From: Firmicutes bacterium UBA993
GTDB lineage: Bacteria > Bacillota > Dethiobacteria > DTU022
Assembly: GCA_002292015.1 (NCBI GenBank)
Contig: DBBD01000117.1
Span: 1 to 15,273, forward strand
Length of the DNA: 15,273 nt
Direction: 5' to 3'
Part shown: piece by piece, positions 1 to 7,634 of the stretch
Layout: each line of letters starts with the position of its first letter
Numbering within the stretch: the first letter of the stretch is position 1
Made by a program: the position numbers and the translations under genes
Notes under the pieces: model-generated
Seen by the model: the letters and a program-made list of their open reading frames with translations, nothing else
Database searches by the model: none
Told to the model about the DNA's origin: nothing

Positions 1-12
1 GAGTATGCATTC

Positions 13-2274
13 TTGGCCATCAGGAAATATTTAGTAATTGGCTTGTCTGTTTTATGTATTTTACTGGTAGCTTTAGTCGAATGGACAAGAGAAGATAGCA
101 CAATAGTGAAGGAATGCGCACAAATCGGTAACAGTTGTTTATATGCCCGCACTGCCGACCGGTACTTTGAAGTTTACGAGGATGGCCAGTGGGTAAAGTT
201 ATTTATCAGGGGAGTAAACATCGGCACCTCGCTTCCCGGCCGTTGGTATACTGAATTTCCGGCAGACCGGGAACTATACACCCGCTGGCTGGAGGAAATA
301 GCAGCCGTGAATGCCAATGCGATCCGAGTTTACACCCTGCTCGATCCATCCTTTTATGCTGTACTGGCCGAACACAACAGCAAACCTGAAAATGAAACAC
401 TGTGGCTTTTTCAGGAAATTTGGCCCGACGATCAAGTCCCCGGTCGTAATTTCTACGATCGTACTTACGTGGAAGCATACCGACAGGAAATTAAGCTGAC
501 TATCGATGCCCTGCACGGCAATGCCGACATCCCGGCCAGACCATACCGGGCCTACGGCAATTATTCCGCCGACGTAACTCCTTACCTGCTGGGCTTGATG
601 ATCGGCCGTGAATTTGAACCCGACGAGGTCAGTGCAACCAACGAAGCCAATCTGCACCTCTCCCCTCACGCAGGCAACTATATTTTTAACGCTGAAGGAG
701 CTTCTCCCACCGAAATTTGGCTGGCTGAGATGGCCGATTATGCTGCAGCCTACTGCGAAGAAATATACAACCGCCAGTACCCCGTTGGCTTTGTCAGCTG
801 GCCTACCCTCGATCCGCTTACCCACTTAACTGAGTGGGAAGCAGACGGAACACCGGGCTATAATGATCGAGAAGTTGTGGATCCGCAAAATTTTATCATC
901 GGGCCCGCAAATTCAGCCGGCTTTTTCGGCGCCTATCATATCTATCCGAACTATCCTGACTTTATGAACAACGAACCCGGGTTTGCCGCTTTCAGCGATG
1001 AAGAAGGGGTTTTTCGCTATAGGGGGTACCTAAACTATTTCATGCAGACCCACCCCCCATATCCAGCCTTGGTGGCTGAATTTGGCATATCAACTTCGCT
1101 TAGCACAGCTCACATAAACCCCGACGGCTTAAATCATGGTGGTATAAGCGAAACCGAGCAGGGTGAAATGATCGTGCGGATGATGCGCTCAATTATTGAA
1201 GAAGGTTACGCTGGTGGGATAATTTTCGAGTGGAGTGATGAATGGGCTAAAAAGACCTGGAATACTGAGTCTTTCATGGTTCCCTGGGAAAGGCAGGTTC
1301 TCTGGCATAATGCCATGTGCCCCGAGCAAAACTACGGTTTACTGGCAGTAGAACCGCTGACACGCCCCTTAAGCGATCTGCTGCGGGATTGGCAAAGCTC
1401 TTCAGAGTTGGCGTCTTTTCAGTCGGTAGAAAATAAATCGGCCACCTTTGGGAAAATAGAGACCATTGAAACCGGAGCCGACGAAGCCTATCTCTACCTG
1501 GCTGTTACCTTGAACGGGGATAGCTTCGAGCAGGCGGGAAGTATTCCCTGGGCGCAGCTTGGCCTTGCTGTCGGTATTGATGTGGGTATGCCTGATGCGG
1601 GCGAGAGAAGGCTGCCTTACGCCAACCTGCCGGACCTTCCCGGCGCAGTTCAATTTTTACTCGTTCTGGATAATCCCCGGGAAGCCCGGCTTACGGTAAT
1701 TCCTACTTATAACCGGGCTTCGCTTAAAGTTGATCCGCAGAGGACTGCCGATGCCTATTTCGAAGAGATTAACACCCTGGTAAACCGGGAGAGGCTGACT
1801 GCTGATGGTCGCCTTTTCCCCGCCCTCTATGCTAATGAGAGCGTTCTTAATTACGGCCCTTTTGATCCCGCTTCCGACGCCTACAATTCACTGGCTCACT
1901 GGCATGTTGATGAAAACGGGCGCATTGTGATCAGGCTGCCCTGGATGCTCCTTAACATAGCGGATCCTTCCAGTGGTTTAATGATCAGGGACAGCCGTAA
2001 CTTTGACGAACTGCCATTAAGAGATGAGCTGAGAACTGAACCCAGCAGAGGGTTTAGTTTTTATGCCTTAACCTACAATAAAGCCGATCCGGCAGTAGAA
2101 GGCGAAGCGGAACCACCCTGGGAACCGGTAATAGACTTCTTTCCCCGCCAAGGCGAAAACTTTGCCTTTCCGGTAGCAGCCTATCGCTGGGCTTTATGGG
2201 AAGAGCCGTTATACCAATTTCGCCTTAAAAGTAGTTACCTGATTATTGCCGAGTATTTCGAGCAAATCCGGTAG
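13..2274 (+). CDS. Membrane-anchored glycoside-hydrolase-like TIM-barrel protein
   Basis: About 753 residues. Residues 5-22 form one hydrophobic segment after a short basic start (RK), so the protein is probably a signal-anchored extracytoplasmic protein. Residues about 60-435 resemble a clan A (GH2/GH5-like) TIM barrel: FIRGVNIG at 64-71, NAIRVYT near 102-108, IGREFEP near 197-203 (E200/E202 as possible acid/base), YHIYPNYP at 308-315, and VAEFG at 354-358, whose E356 fits the usual nucleophile strand; FEWSDEW follows at 405-411. Residues about 460-753 look like beta-rich accessory domains that I do not recognise. It is first in a cluster ending with a GT2 synthase, so a role in trimming or modifying the exported glycan is inferred; the substrate is unknown. 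The start is uncertain: TTG at 13 has only a GAG at bases 1-3 as a possible cut-off ribosome site, and the frame is open to base 1, so the true start could lie outside the window. Confidence 0.7.
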   Translation: MAIRKYLVIGLSVLCILLVALVEWTREDSTIVKECAQIGNSCLYARTADRYFEVYEDGQWVKLFIRGVNIGTSLPGRWYTEFPADRELYTRWLEEIAAVNANAIRVYTLLDPSFYAVLAEHNSKPENETLWLFQEIWPDDQVPGRNFYDRTYVEAYRQEIKLTIDALHGNADIPARPYRAYGNYSADVTPYLLGLMIGREFEPDEVSATNEANLHLSPHAGNYIFNAEGASPTEIWLAEMADYAAAYCEEIYNRQYPVGFVSWPTLDPLTHLTEWEADGTPGYNDREVVDPQNFIIGPANSAGFFGAYHIYPNYPDFMNNEPGFAAFSDEEGVFRYRGYLNYFMQTHPPYPALVAEFGISTSLSTAHINPDGLNHGGISETEQGEMIVRMMRSIIEEGYAGGIIFEWSDEWAKKTWNTESFMVPWERQVLWHNAMCPEQNYGLLAVEPLTRPLSDLLRDWQSSSELASFQSVENKSATFGKIETIETGADEAYLYLAVTLNGDSFEQAGSIPWAQLGLAVGIDVGMPDAGERRLPYANLPDLPGAVQFLLVLDNPREARLTVIPTYNRASLKVDPQRTADAYFEEINTLVNRERLTADGRLFPALYANESVLNYGPFDPASDAYNSLAHWHVDENGRIVIRLPWMLLNIADPSSGLMIRDSRNFDELPLRDELRTEPSRGFSFYALTYNKADPAVEGEAEPPWEPVIDFFPRQGENFAFPVAAYRWALWEEPLYQFRLKSSYLIIAEYFEQIR

Positions 2275-2296
2275 AAAGGATGAAAGGAATTCGTTA

Positions 2297-3436
2297 ATGA
2301 GACGCTGGCATGTCATATTAATCATCATTTTGCTTTTAGGATGTTGGCTGTTGCGCTGGCCGCTCAGCCCCAGGCAGGCGATTGATATGCTCGTCGTGAA
2401 CAAAACAGTTCCCGATGAACACTTCCGGGAGCACAGTGCGATCTTCTGGATAGCTGAACATCGGCGCTTTAGCAAGCCAGACGGCTCTTTTTACCGGATG
2501 GAAAAAGACTATCTCGGTTACCATCCGGAAACCGGAAAACAAGAAACCCTGACCGCTTCAGATCTTGAAAACCCTGACCTGCTCTACCTGGCAGACAGTT
2601 ACGGTATCTACGATTATCCGGAAGGTTTTGAAATTTACGAATTACAGTTACCGCATAAAATTCAGGATATCGAACTTTTGTACGGCGGTTTTGCCTTGAG
2701 CGAAGTCGAAGCAATCGAAGAGTTCGCAAAAAATAAAAATAAAATCGTAATCGGTGAACATAACATCTTTGGCTACCCGACCTATATAGACCCACTGGCA
2801 TCAACACGCCTGCAGGCTGTTTTTGCTGTCAGCTATACCGGATGGCTGGCCCGTTACTATAGCGATCTTAACGAGATGGCCTTTTGGCTGAAGGCCGTTT
2901 ACGAAAAAATTTATGGCAAAGTATGGGATCTCAGCGGCCCGGGTATGGTTTTCATCCGCGAGGAAATCCCCGCCTTTGACTGGCGCAGTGACCTGGTGAT
3001 TTTTACTGCCGAGGAGCTTACCGGACCCTGGCCGGTGATTAATACCGATGCAAGCCGACTTGCCGTTAGAACCTCCCGTAACATTCCATATCTCTATTGG
3101 GTAGAAGTGCTTGAAGTCCACCCGGAAGCCGAGGTACTGGCATATTACGAGATGCCTTTATCGGGTGAATCCCGTACTGCTTTAGACAAACGCGGTTTAC
3201 CCGATCGTTTTCCGGTACTGGTACAATATAACCCCCCCGGTGAGGCCAGGCGCATCTATTTCGCCGGTGATTTCGCCGACCAGCTTCCTGCCCTGCTCTC
3301 CTCGCGCTTGACAGGCAGCGCAGGGCTGCAGCGCTTTATTTCTTACCTACCCGGTTTGCCTGTAGAATACCGCTTTTATTTTCAAATGTACGAACCTCTA
3401 CTGACAAATATTCTCCATGATGCGGGAGGTCAATAA
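2297..3436 (+). CDS. Membrane-anchored protein of unknown family in the polysaccharide cluster
   Basis: 379 residues, not assigned to a family. The N-terminus (MRRWHVILIIILLLGCWLL) is a typical signal anchor or lipoprotein-like segment with a Cys at position 16. The rest looks soluble and extracytoplasmic. Alternating strands and helices, with DLLYLADSYGIYDYP, LLYGGFALSE, KIVIGEHNIFGYPT and VSYTGWLARYY in order, suggest an alpha/beta Rossmann or amidotransferase-like core, but this is only an impression from pattern. ATG at 2297 was chosen because GAAAGGA lies 8 bases upstream; an in-frame TTG at 2246 would overlap the previous gene and place the hydrophobic segment internally. It starts 22 bases after the hydrolase-like gene and its end overlaps the ribosome site of the receiver gene, so it belongs to the same operon. 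A role in handling the same glycan is likely but unproven. Confidence 0.7.
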   Translation: MRRWHVILIIILLLGCWLLRWPLSPRQAIDMLVVNKTVPDEHFREHSAIFWIAEHRRFSKPDGSFYRMEKDYLGYHPETGKQETLTASDLENPDLLYLADSYGIYDYPEGFEIYELQLPHKIQDIELLYGGFALSEVEAIEEFAKNKNKIVIGEHNIFGYPTYIDPLASTRLQAVFAVSYTGWLARYYSDLNEMAFWLKAVYEKIYGKVWDLSGPGMVFIREEIPAFDWRSDLVIFTAEELTGPWPVINTDASRLAVRTSRNIPYLYWVEVLEVHPEAEVLAYYEMPLSGESRTALDKRGLPDRFPVLVQYNPPGEARRIYFAGDFADQLPALLSSRLTGSAGLQRFISYLPGLPVEYRFYFQMYEPLLTNILHDAGGQ

Positions 3437-3440
3437 GATC

Positions 3441-3815
3441 ATGGACCCTAGGCCAAAAACTATTCTGGTTGCCGAAGATGAGGAACGAATCAACAACCTG
3501 ATCTGCGCCAGGCTTAAACTGGAGGGTTATCAGGTTATCCAGGCTTTCGATGGCAAGGAAGCTCTGCTGGAGTTGCTGCAGGGTCGAGCGGACCTCGCCC
3601 TGCTTAACTTGCAGATGCCTCATCTTGATGGAGGCTTAATACTTAAACGGATCCGGGATAAGGGTGTGGAACTATTGGTAATTTGTATTTCAGCTAGAAG
3701 CAGTGAAAGCGACCTGCGTATGTGGCTGCTTTCGGGGGCTAACGACTACCTGGTTAAACCTTTTGAGCTTGATGTTCTGATATCACGTATCAAGAAACAG
3801 TTTGGGGAGAAGTAA
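3441..3815 (+). CDS. Stand-alone receiver-domain protein with Asn at the phosphorylation site
   Basis: 124 residues, a single CheY-type receiver domain with no output domain. Visible receiver landmarks: the acidic pocket E12-D13-E14 after strand 1 (ILVAEDEE), S84 at the end of strand 4 (ICISA), and K106-P107-F108 in the LVKPFE motif. At the end of strand 3 the usual Asp is Asn: LLNLQMP, N56, encoded by AAC at 3606-3608. The domain therefore probably cannot be phosphorylated normally and may act as a constitutive or protein-binding pseudo-receiver. ATG at 3441 is preferred because GGGAGGT lies 10 bases upstream; ATGs at 3417 and 3420 are in frame but sit before that site. It lies between two membrane-anchored proteins of the glycan cluster, which suggests a role in controlling the synthase. 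The domain identity is sure; the function is inferred. Confidence 0.9.
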   Translation: MDPRPKTILVAEDEERINNLICARLKLEGYQVIQAFDGKEALLELLQGRADLALLNLQMPHLDGGLILKRIRDKGVELLVICISARSSESDLRMWLLSGANDYLVKPFELDVLISRIKKQFGEK

Positions 3816-3818
3816 TTT

Positions 3819-4964
3819 ATGGACCCGTATTTAAAGATTTTAATTTACATTATCTGCGCTGCCGGCGCTGTTATTTTTCTGTTTATGGCTTCAATGATAG
3901 TCCTTCGCCTGAGATCGGCTCTCGAGGAAAGTAAATACCGGTTATGTGAAAAAGAATGGGAGGCAATCTATATTGATTACATAATCGGCAAAACAGGACT
4001 TATTTACGCAAAAGAGCAGTTCCTGGAAAAAAAGCGTTACAGTTTTTACAGGCGTTTTTTTACGCCCTACCTGGAGGTGCTCGACGGCAAAGATTTTGAA
4101 GCCACCAAGGTGCTCTGCAAAGAAATCAGTCTCATCGGGCACTACCGGCAAAAACTGCTGAGTAGAAAACTCTACGATAAAGCTACAGCGGCAAAACTCT
4201 TAGGCATCTTTCGCTGTTACCAGTCTGTACCGGAGAGAGTCAGAATGCTGAATAGCAAAAACCAGCTCCTGGTGTTGGCCGCTGCCCAGGGCCTGGCAGT
4301 TTCGGGAGATTCAAACACCTTCAGGCCTGTTTTAAAAGCCCTGCTGGGCCATACCAATTTTACATACGAGGGAATTACAGAAATCCTCTCCCGCTATGGA
4401 AGCGATATCTGCCTGCCGATCACAGAACTGCTTGATCAGTACGGCCGGGGCAGCATACCGGCCGGGTTGAAGCCTAAAAAGAGCAGAAAAGCCGGTGTAA
4501 GGAGTCCGTTGCCGGGATCAGACGCCGCTAATATTGACCGTACAGTGTTGATCATAATCCTGATTGACCTGCTGAGCCACTACCGTTATAACGCGGCTTT
4601 ACCAATCTTAAATCGGTTGTTTGGCAAGGCAGATACAGAAACGACTGTTCATATCCTGAAAGCTTATCTGCGCATCGGCAGTCTGCCTGAAGATTACGAT
4701 CCCATACCTTTTCTGAAACACGAAGACTGGGTAATCAGAAACTTCGCTATTCAGGTTGCAGAGCTCTCGCCAGATGAGAGGATTATCCCTCTGCTTGATC
4801 AGCTCCTAGACGATGAGCAATGGTGGGTCCGTTTCCATGCCGCCAGGGCGATTCTAACCCGAGGCGATGCTGGTTACAGGCTGCTCACCCGGCGAGCCGA
4901 TGGCTCCGAGACGAGAACCGCCACGATTGCCGCCTATATCCTGGCAACGAAAGAGGTGAGTTGA
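3819..4964 (+). CDS. Membrane-anchored HEAT-repeat protein
   Basis: 381 residues. Residues about 6-31 form one transmembrane helix followed by a basic stretch (RLRSALEESKYR), which predicts a cytoplasmic C-terminal domain. From about 120 to the end the protein is almost all helical, and the last 100 residues show HEAT / PBS-lyase-like repeats: FLKHEDWVIRNFAIQVAEL at 298-316 and LLDDEQWWVRFHAARAIL at 329-346, each with the typical D/E-x-WVR-x-A-x-x-L pattern. A basic linker (KPKKSRKAG) sits near 218-226. HEAT repeats are protein-binding scaffolds, so this is likely a membrane-tethered docking partner for the glycosyltransferase or the neighbouring receiver. GGGGAGA lies 8 bases before the ATG; the gene begins 3 bases after the receiver gene and its stop overlaps the next start (TGATG). 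No enzymatic motif is visible. Confidence 0.8.
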   Translation: MDPYLKILIYIICAAGAVIFLFMASMIVLRLRSALEESKYRLCEKEWEAIYIDYIIGKTGLIYAKEQFLEKKRYSFYRRFFTPYLEVLDGKDFEATKVLCKEISLIGHYRQKLLSRKLYDKATAAKLLGIFRCYQSVPERVRMLNSKNQLLVLAAAQGLAVSGDSNTFRPVLKALLGHTNFTYEGITEILSRYGSDICLPITELLDQYGRGSIPAGLKPKKSRKAGVRSPLPGSDAANIDRTVLIIILIDLLSHYRYNAALPILNRLFGKADTETTVHILKAYLRIGSLPEDYDPIPFLKHEDWVIRNFAIQVAELSPDERIIPLLDQLLDDEQWWVRFHAARAILTRGDAGYRLLTRRADGSETRTATIAAYILATKEVS

Positions 4965-6370
4965 TGAGCAGCGGTGCTACTTTTATTATTTTTTACAGCG
5001 TCTTTATTATTCTTTATTTCCTGGCAATAAATCTAAGCTACTTAGCCCTTGTCGTTGTCTCCTTTTTCAGCATTCAGAAAACCAGCCTGGCTGATAAAAT
5101 TGCCGTCCGGGAACAAACATTTAAGTCAGGGTTTTTCAAGCCGATTTCAATAATTATTCCGGCATTCAACGAAGAAGCTACTATCGCTGATACGGTGCGT
5201 TCCACTCTTTCCTTGCGTTATCCTGATTTCGAAGTAATTGTGGTTAGTGATGGATCCACCGATCGAACAATCGCAGAATTAACAGAAGCTTTTGCCTTAA
5301 AACCGGGCAGACATAGTTACAGGGTGGAGCTGAAAACAAAACAAATCCGCCATACATACCGTTCTGCTTATTATCCCAATCTAGTTGTTATTGATAAGGA
5401 TAACGGCGGCAAATCTGACGCCTTGAACGCCGGCATCAATATTGCCCAATTCCCCCTGTTTTGTAATATCGATTCAGATTCGCTGGTTGATACCACTGCC
5501 TTGCTAAAAATAACCGATTTATTTGTTAAGGATTGGCGTGTAGTGGCAGCAGGCGGAACGATCAGGGCAGCCAACGGAGCGCTGGTTGAAAGCGGTCAAG
5601 TAAAAACTTTACGGCTTACCGACAGTTTTTGGGCCCGGTTTCAAATTGTTGAATATTTACGGGCTTTTCTTTTCGGCCGGGCCGGGTGGTCTTCGATTGG
5701 CGGTCTATTGATTTTATCAGGCGCTTTCAGCGTTTTCAGAAGGAAAGCGGTAATTACCGCCGGCGGATACAGGACCAACACTATCGGGGAAGACATGGAG
5801 CTTGTGCTGCGATTGCAGCGGACCATGAAAAGAATTAAGCGCCCTTATAAAGTATTATTTATTCCGGATCCGGTCTGCTGGACCCAGGTACCGGAAAGCT
5901 ATCGTGGTTTGCAAACCCAAAGACGCCGCTGGCAGAGAGGGCTGGCTGAAAGCCTTTTTCTGAACTTTGAAATCTTCTTAAACCCGCAGTTTGGAACCGT
6001 AGGGATGATTAGCTTTCCCTTCTTTCTGATCTTTGAATTTCTCGGGCCGCTGATTGAACTGAGCGGCTATATTATTTTAATCTATGCCATAGCCGGCGGG
6101 CTTTTAAACCCGTCTTTCGTGCTGCTTTTTTTCATAGCGGCCGTGCTCTTAGGAGTTTTGCTCTCCACTGCAGCCCTATTAATGGAGGAGATCTATTTTC
6201 GCAGTTACCCTAGGCTGCGCGATATTCTAATCCTGTTTTTCTTCGCCGTCATGGAAAATATTTTCTACCGGCAGTTACACACTTGGTGGAGATTTTTAGG
6301 GCTGATCGATTTTCTTTTCAAAAAAGGCGGATGGGGCACCATGGCCAGGCAGAGCTTTAGCAATCAATAA
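4964..6370 (+). CDS. Processive family 2 glycosyltransferase (polysaccharide synthase)
   Basis: 468 residues. Residues about 7-36 form an N-terminal membrane helix; the GT-A catalytic domain follows with PAFNEE at 66-71, SDGSTD at 95-100, D170-S171-D172 (metal-binding DxD), GED at 275-277 (the TED-like catalytic base) and QTQRRRW at 317-323 (the QxxRW acceptor motif). Membrane helices follow near 350-380, 384-406 and 420-432. This layout matches PgaC/IcaA-like or BcsA-like synthases that polymerise and extrude a beta-linked glycan from UDP-sugars. No PilZ domain is present, so direct c-di-GMP control is not visible; the adjacent receiver and HEAT proteins may regulate it. ATG at 4964 overlaps the preceding stop (TGATG) with AGAGGTGAG just upstream, which implies translational coupling; the frame is open further upstream, but that part overlaps the HEAT gene. 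The sugar polymerised cannot be told from the sequence. Confidence 0.93.
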   Translation: MSSGATFIIFYSVFIILYFLAINLSYLALVVVSFFSIQKTSLADKIAVREQTFKSGFFKPISIIIPAFNEEATIADTVRSTLSLRYPDFEVIVVSDGSTDRTIAELTEAFALKPGRHSYRVELKTKQIRHTYRSAYYPNLVVIDKDNGGKSDALNAGINIAQFPLFCNIDSDSLVDTTALLKITDLFVKDWRVVAAGGTIRAANGALVESGQVKTLRLTDSFWARFQIVEYLRAFLFGRAGWSSIGGLLILSGAFSVFRRKAVITAGGYRTNTIGEDMELVLRLQRTMKRIKRPYKVLFIPDPVCWTQVPESYRGLQTQRRRWQRGLAESLFLNFEIFLNPQFGTVGMISFPFFLIFEFLGPLIELSGYIILIYAIAGGLLNPSFVLLFFIAAVLLGVLLSTAALLMEEIYFRSYPRLRDILILFFFAVMENIFYRQLHTWWRFLGLIDFLFKKGGWGTMARQSFSNQ

Positions 6371-6395
6371 TCGGACATCAATAGTCACCGCTAGT

Positions 6396-7229
6396 CTAGC
6401 CTACGCCTACACCCAAAATCACTGCCAGAAACCAGATAAAGAAGCTGTACTTCATGATTGTGCTGTTCTGTTCCAGCACCTTGTTCGTAGCTTCGCCTTT
6501 AGCATTAAGGATGATATAGGTAAAAATGGGAAACATCCCGAAAATGATCAGGTATAAATATACCCCTCTATACTGTTCCACAAAGTATGTCGCCAGCATA
6601 AAAACGGAGGCTATTACCAGGAACGCTATGACGTAAGTGCGGGCAGTTTTTTTGCCCCACACGGTTGCAATGGTCCTGCATTTTTGATGAAGATCGCCCC
6701 GGTAATCGGCCATCGTTTTTAGTATTTCACGGCCCATCATGGCCATAAACACTGTTGCAGCAAGCATCAGGGTCGGGCCAACCCGCCCGGCAGCCACCCC
6801 GCCAAAGATAAAACAGAGGGCAATAATTGAGGCCACTGTAATATTACCCCACAACACAGTGCATTTCAGCTTCCAGGAGTAGAGGTAGAGCAAAATGTTC
6901 GAGCCGAGGGCAATCAGGAAAGCAGGCCAGTTAATAAAGGCAGCAATGAGCAGTGATAAGGCTGTGCCGGCCACTGAAAAATAAAGCGCTCCACGCGGGC
7001 TGATCGTGCCGGCGGGCAGAGGCCGGTTTGGCTTGTTGATGCGGTCAATCTCAATATCGACATAATCGTTCCAGGCATTGGTAGAAACTGTAACTAGCAG
7101 TACTGAAAGGGCGGCTGCCGCCACTGTCCACCACGAGCCAGGGCCTGCAGCATATGCGCTGACCAGGACAGCAATAACTCCCGCCAGTGCGTTGATCGGA
7201 CGTCCCAACCGGTAATACTCCTTCAGCAT
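6396..7229 (-). CDS. UbiA-family prenyltransferase, similar to digeranylgeranylglyceryl phosphate synthase
   Basis: 277 residues, an integral membrane enzyme with about seven to nine hydrophobic helices. UbiA enzymes transfer a polyprenyl group from its diphosphate to an acceptor in the membrane. Both Mg-diphosphate motifs are visible: N54-D55-x-x-D58-x-x-x-D62 (NDYVDIEID) and D175-x-x-x-D179 (DYRGD). The segments YSWKLK (117-122), GNITVA (128-133) and REILKTMADYRGD resemble the archaeal-type geranylgeranylglycerol-phosphate geranylgeranyltransferase branch more than UbiA or MenA proper, so the acceptor could be a prenylglycerol phosphate; a quinone-type acceptor cannot be excluded. The start has AAGGAG (as CTCCTT at 7237-7242 on the + strand) 7 bases away. 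It is convergent with the glycosyltransferase gene, 25 bases apart, and appears to be a single-gene unit unrelated to either neighbour cluster. Confidence 0.88.
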   Translation of the reverse strand: MLKEYYRLGRPINALAGVIAVLVSAYAAGPGSWWTVAAAALSVLLVTVSTNAWNDYVDIEIDRINKPNRPLPAGTISPRGALYFSVAGTALSLLIAAFINWPAFLIALGSNILLYLYSWKLKCTVLWGNITVASIIALCFIFGGVAAGRVGPTLMLAATVFMAMMGREILKTMADYRGDLHQKCRTIATVWGKKTARTYVIAFLVIASVFMLATYFVEQYRGVYLYLIIFGMFPIFTYIILNAKGEATNKVLEQNSTIMKYSFFIWFLAVILGVGVG

Positions 7230-7250
7230 CTAATCGCTCCTTATTTTAAA

Positions 7251-7280
7251 TTTATAGTCTATCCGGCCCCTCATCGTTAA
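7251..7280 (-). promoter_or_regulatory. Possible promoter of the UbiA-family gene
   Basis: Read on the minus strand, TTAACG (7275-7280) and TATAAA (7251-7256) are separated by 18 bases, a fair match to a sigma-70-type -35/-10 pair. Transcription would start near 7244, which leaves only a very short leader before the AAGGAG at 7237-7242. The -35 box matches consensus at four of six positions, so this is tentative. Confidence 0.3.
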
Positions 7281-7560
7281 AAGGATCAACTTATCCGGAA
7301 GCCAACAAACTTCGAAATTATGGTTATACTAAACTCTACGGAAGACGAAATGATCAAGCAAAGCTATTTTACCATAGATAATCGGCCCTGCAGGCCCAAA
7401 TTCCTGGCTGGTGGCTGCAACTTAAAGACAAATTCCAGCTTATCAGTTGATTCGATCTAGATTAAATAATTATCGATGAATGAAAATGCAAAAGGGAAAT
7501 TTGCCATCACTCTGGAATATATAAATTCGTAAATATAGCCGATTCAGTTAATTCAGCGAT

Positions 7561-7574
7561 TTCATCCTGATGAA
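7561..7574. promoter_or_regulatory. Inverted repeat upstream of cas3, possible operator
   Basis: TTCATC-CT-GATGAA has perfect six-base arms around a two-base centre and ends 60 bases before the cas3 ATG. The symmetry and position would suit a dimeric transcription factor acting on the cas promoter. No second copy was noticed in the spacer, and a repeat of this size can arise by chance. Confidence 0.25.
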
Positions 7575-7634
7575 TAAGACAATTTGTGGTCAGAATGCTT
7601 AAATAATGGGCTTGCAGGGGTAAGTAAAAGAACT

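Larger units (their letters stand above)
7230..7634. other. Divergent gene-free spacer between the UbiA gene and cas3
   Basis: About 405 bases with no coding region I can support on either strand. It must hold the promoters of the minus-strand prenyltransferase gene and of the plus-strand cas operon. The half next to cas3 (about 7440-7560) is AT-rich, with a TATAAA at 7520-7525 that has no acceptable -35 box. TATCCGG occurs twice, near 7260 and 7292. A near-perfect inverted repeat is at 7561-7574. No CRISPR repeat, tRNA or clear terminator is seen. Confidence 0.6.

Noticed and set aside
274..825. Open minus-strand frame of 183 codons
   Set aside because: It lies wholly inside the hydrolase-like gene, has no ribosome site, and its translation shows no recognisable domain; it is a shadow of the real frame.
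6090..6115. Hairpin GGGC-TTTTAAA-CCCG resembling a terminator
   Set aside because: It is inside the glycosyltransferase coding region, has a short stem and no U-tract after it.
6371..6395. Possible bidirectional terminator between the convergent genes
   Set aside because: The 25-base gap shows no stem with flanking T runs.
7381..7396. GC-rich near-palindrome around CCTGCAGG in the spacer
   Set aside because: The arms do not extend as a clean inverted repeat and there is no adjacent promoter element.
7501..7529. TTGCCA with a downstream TATAAA as a cas promoter
   Set aside because: The spacing is only 13 bases, too short for a sigma-70 promoter.
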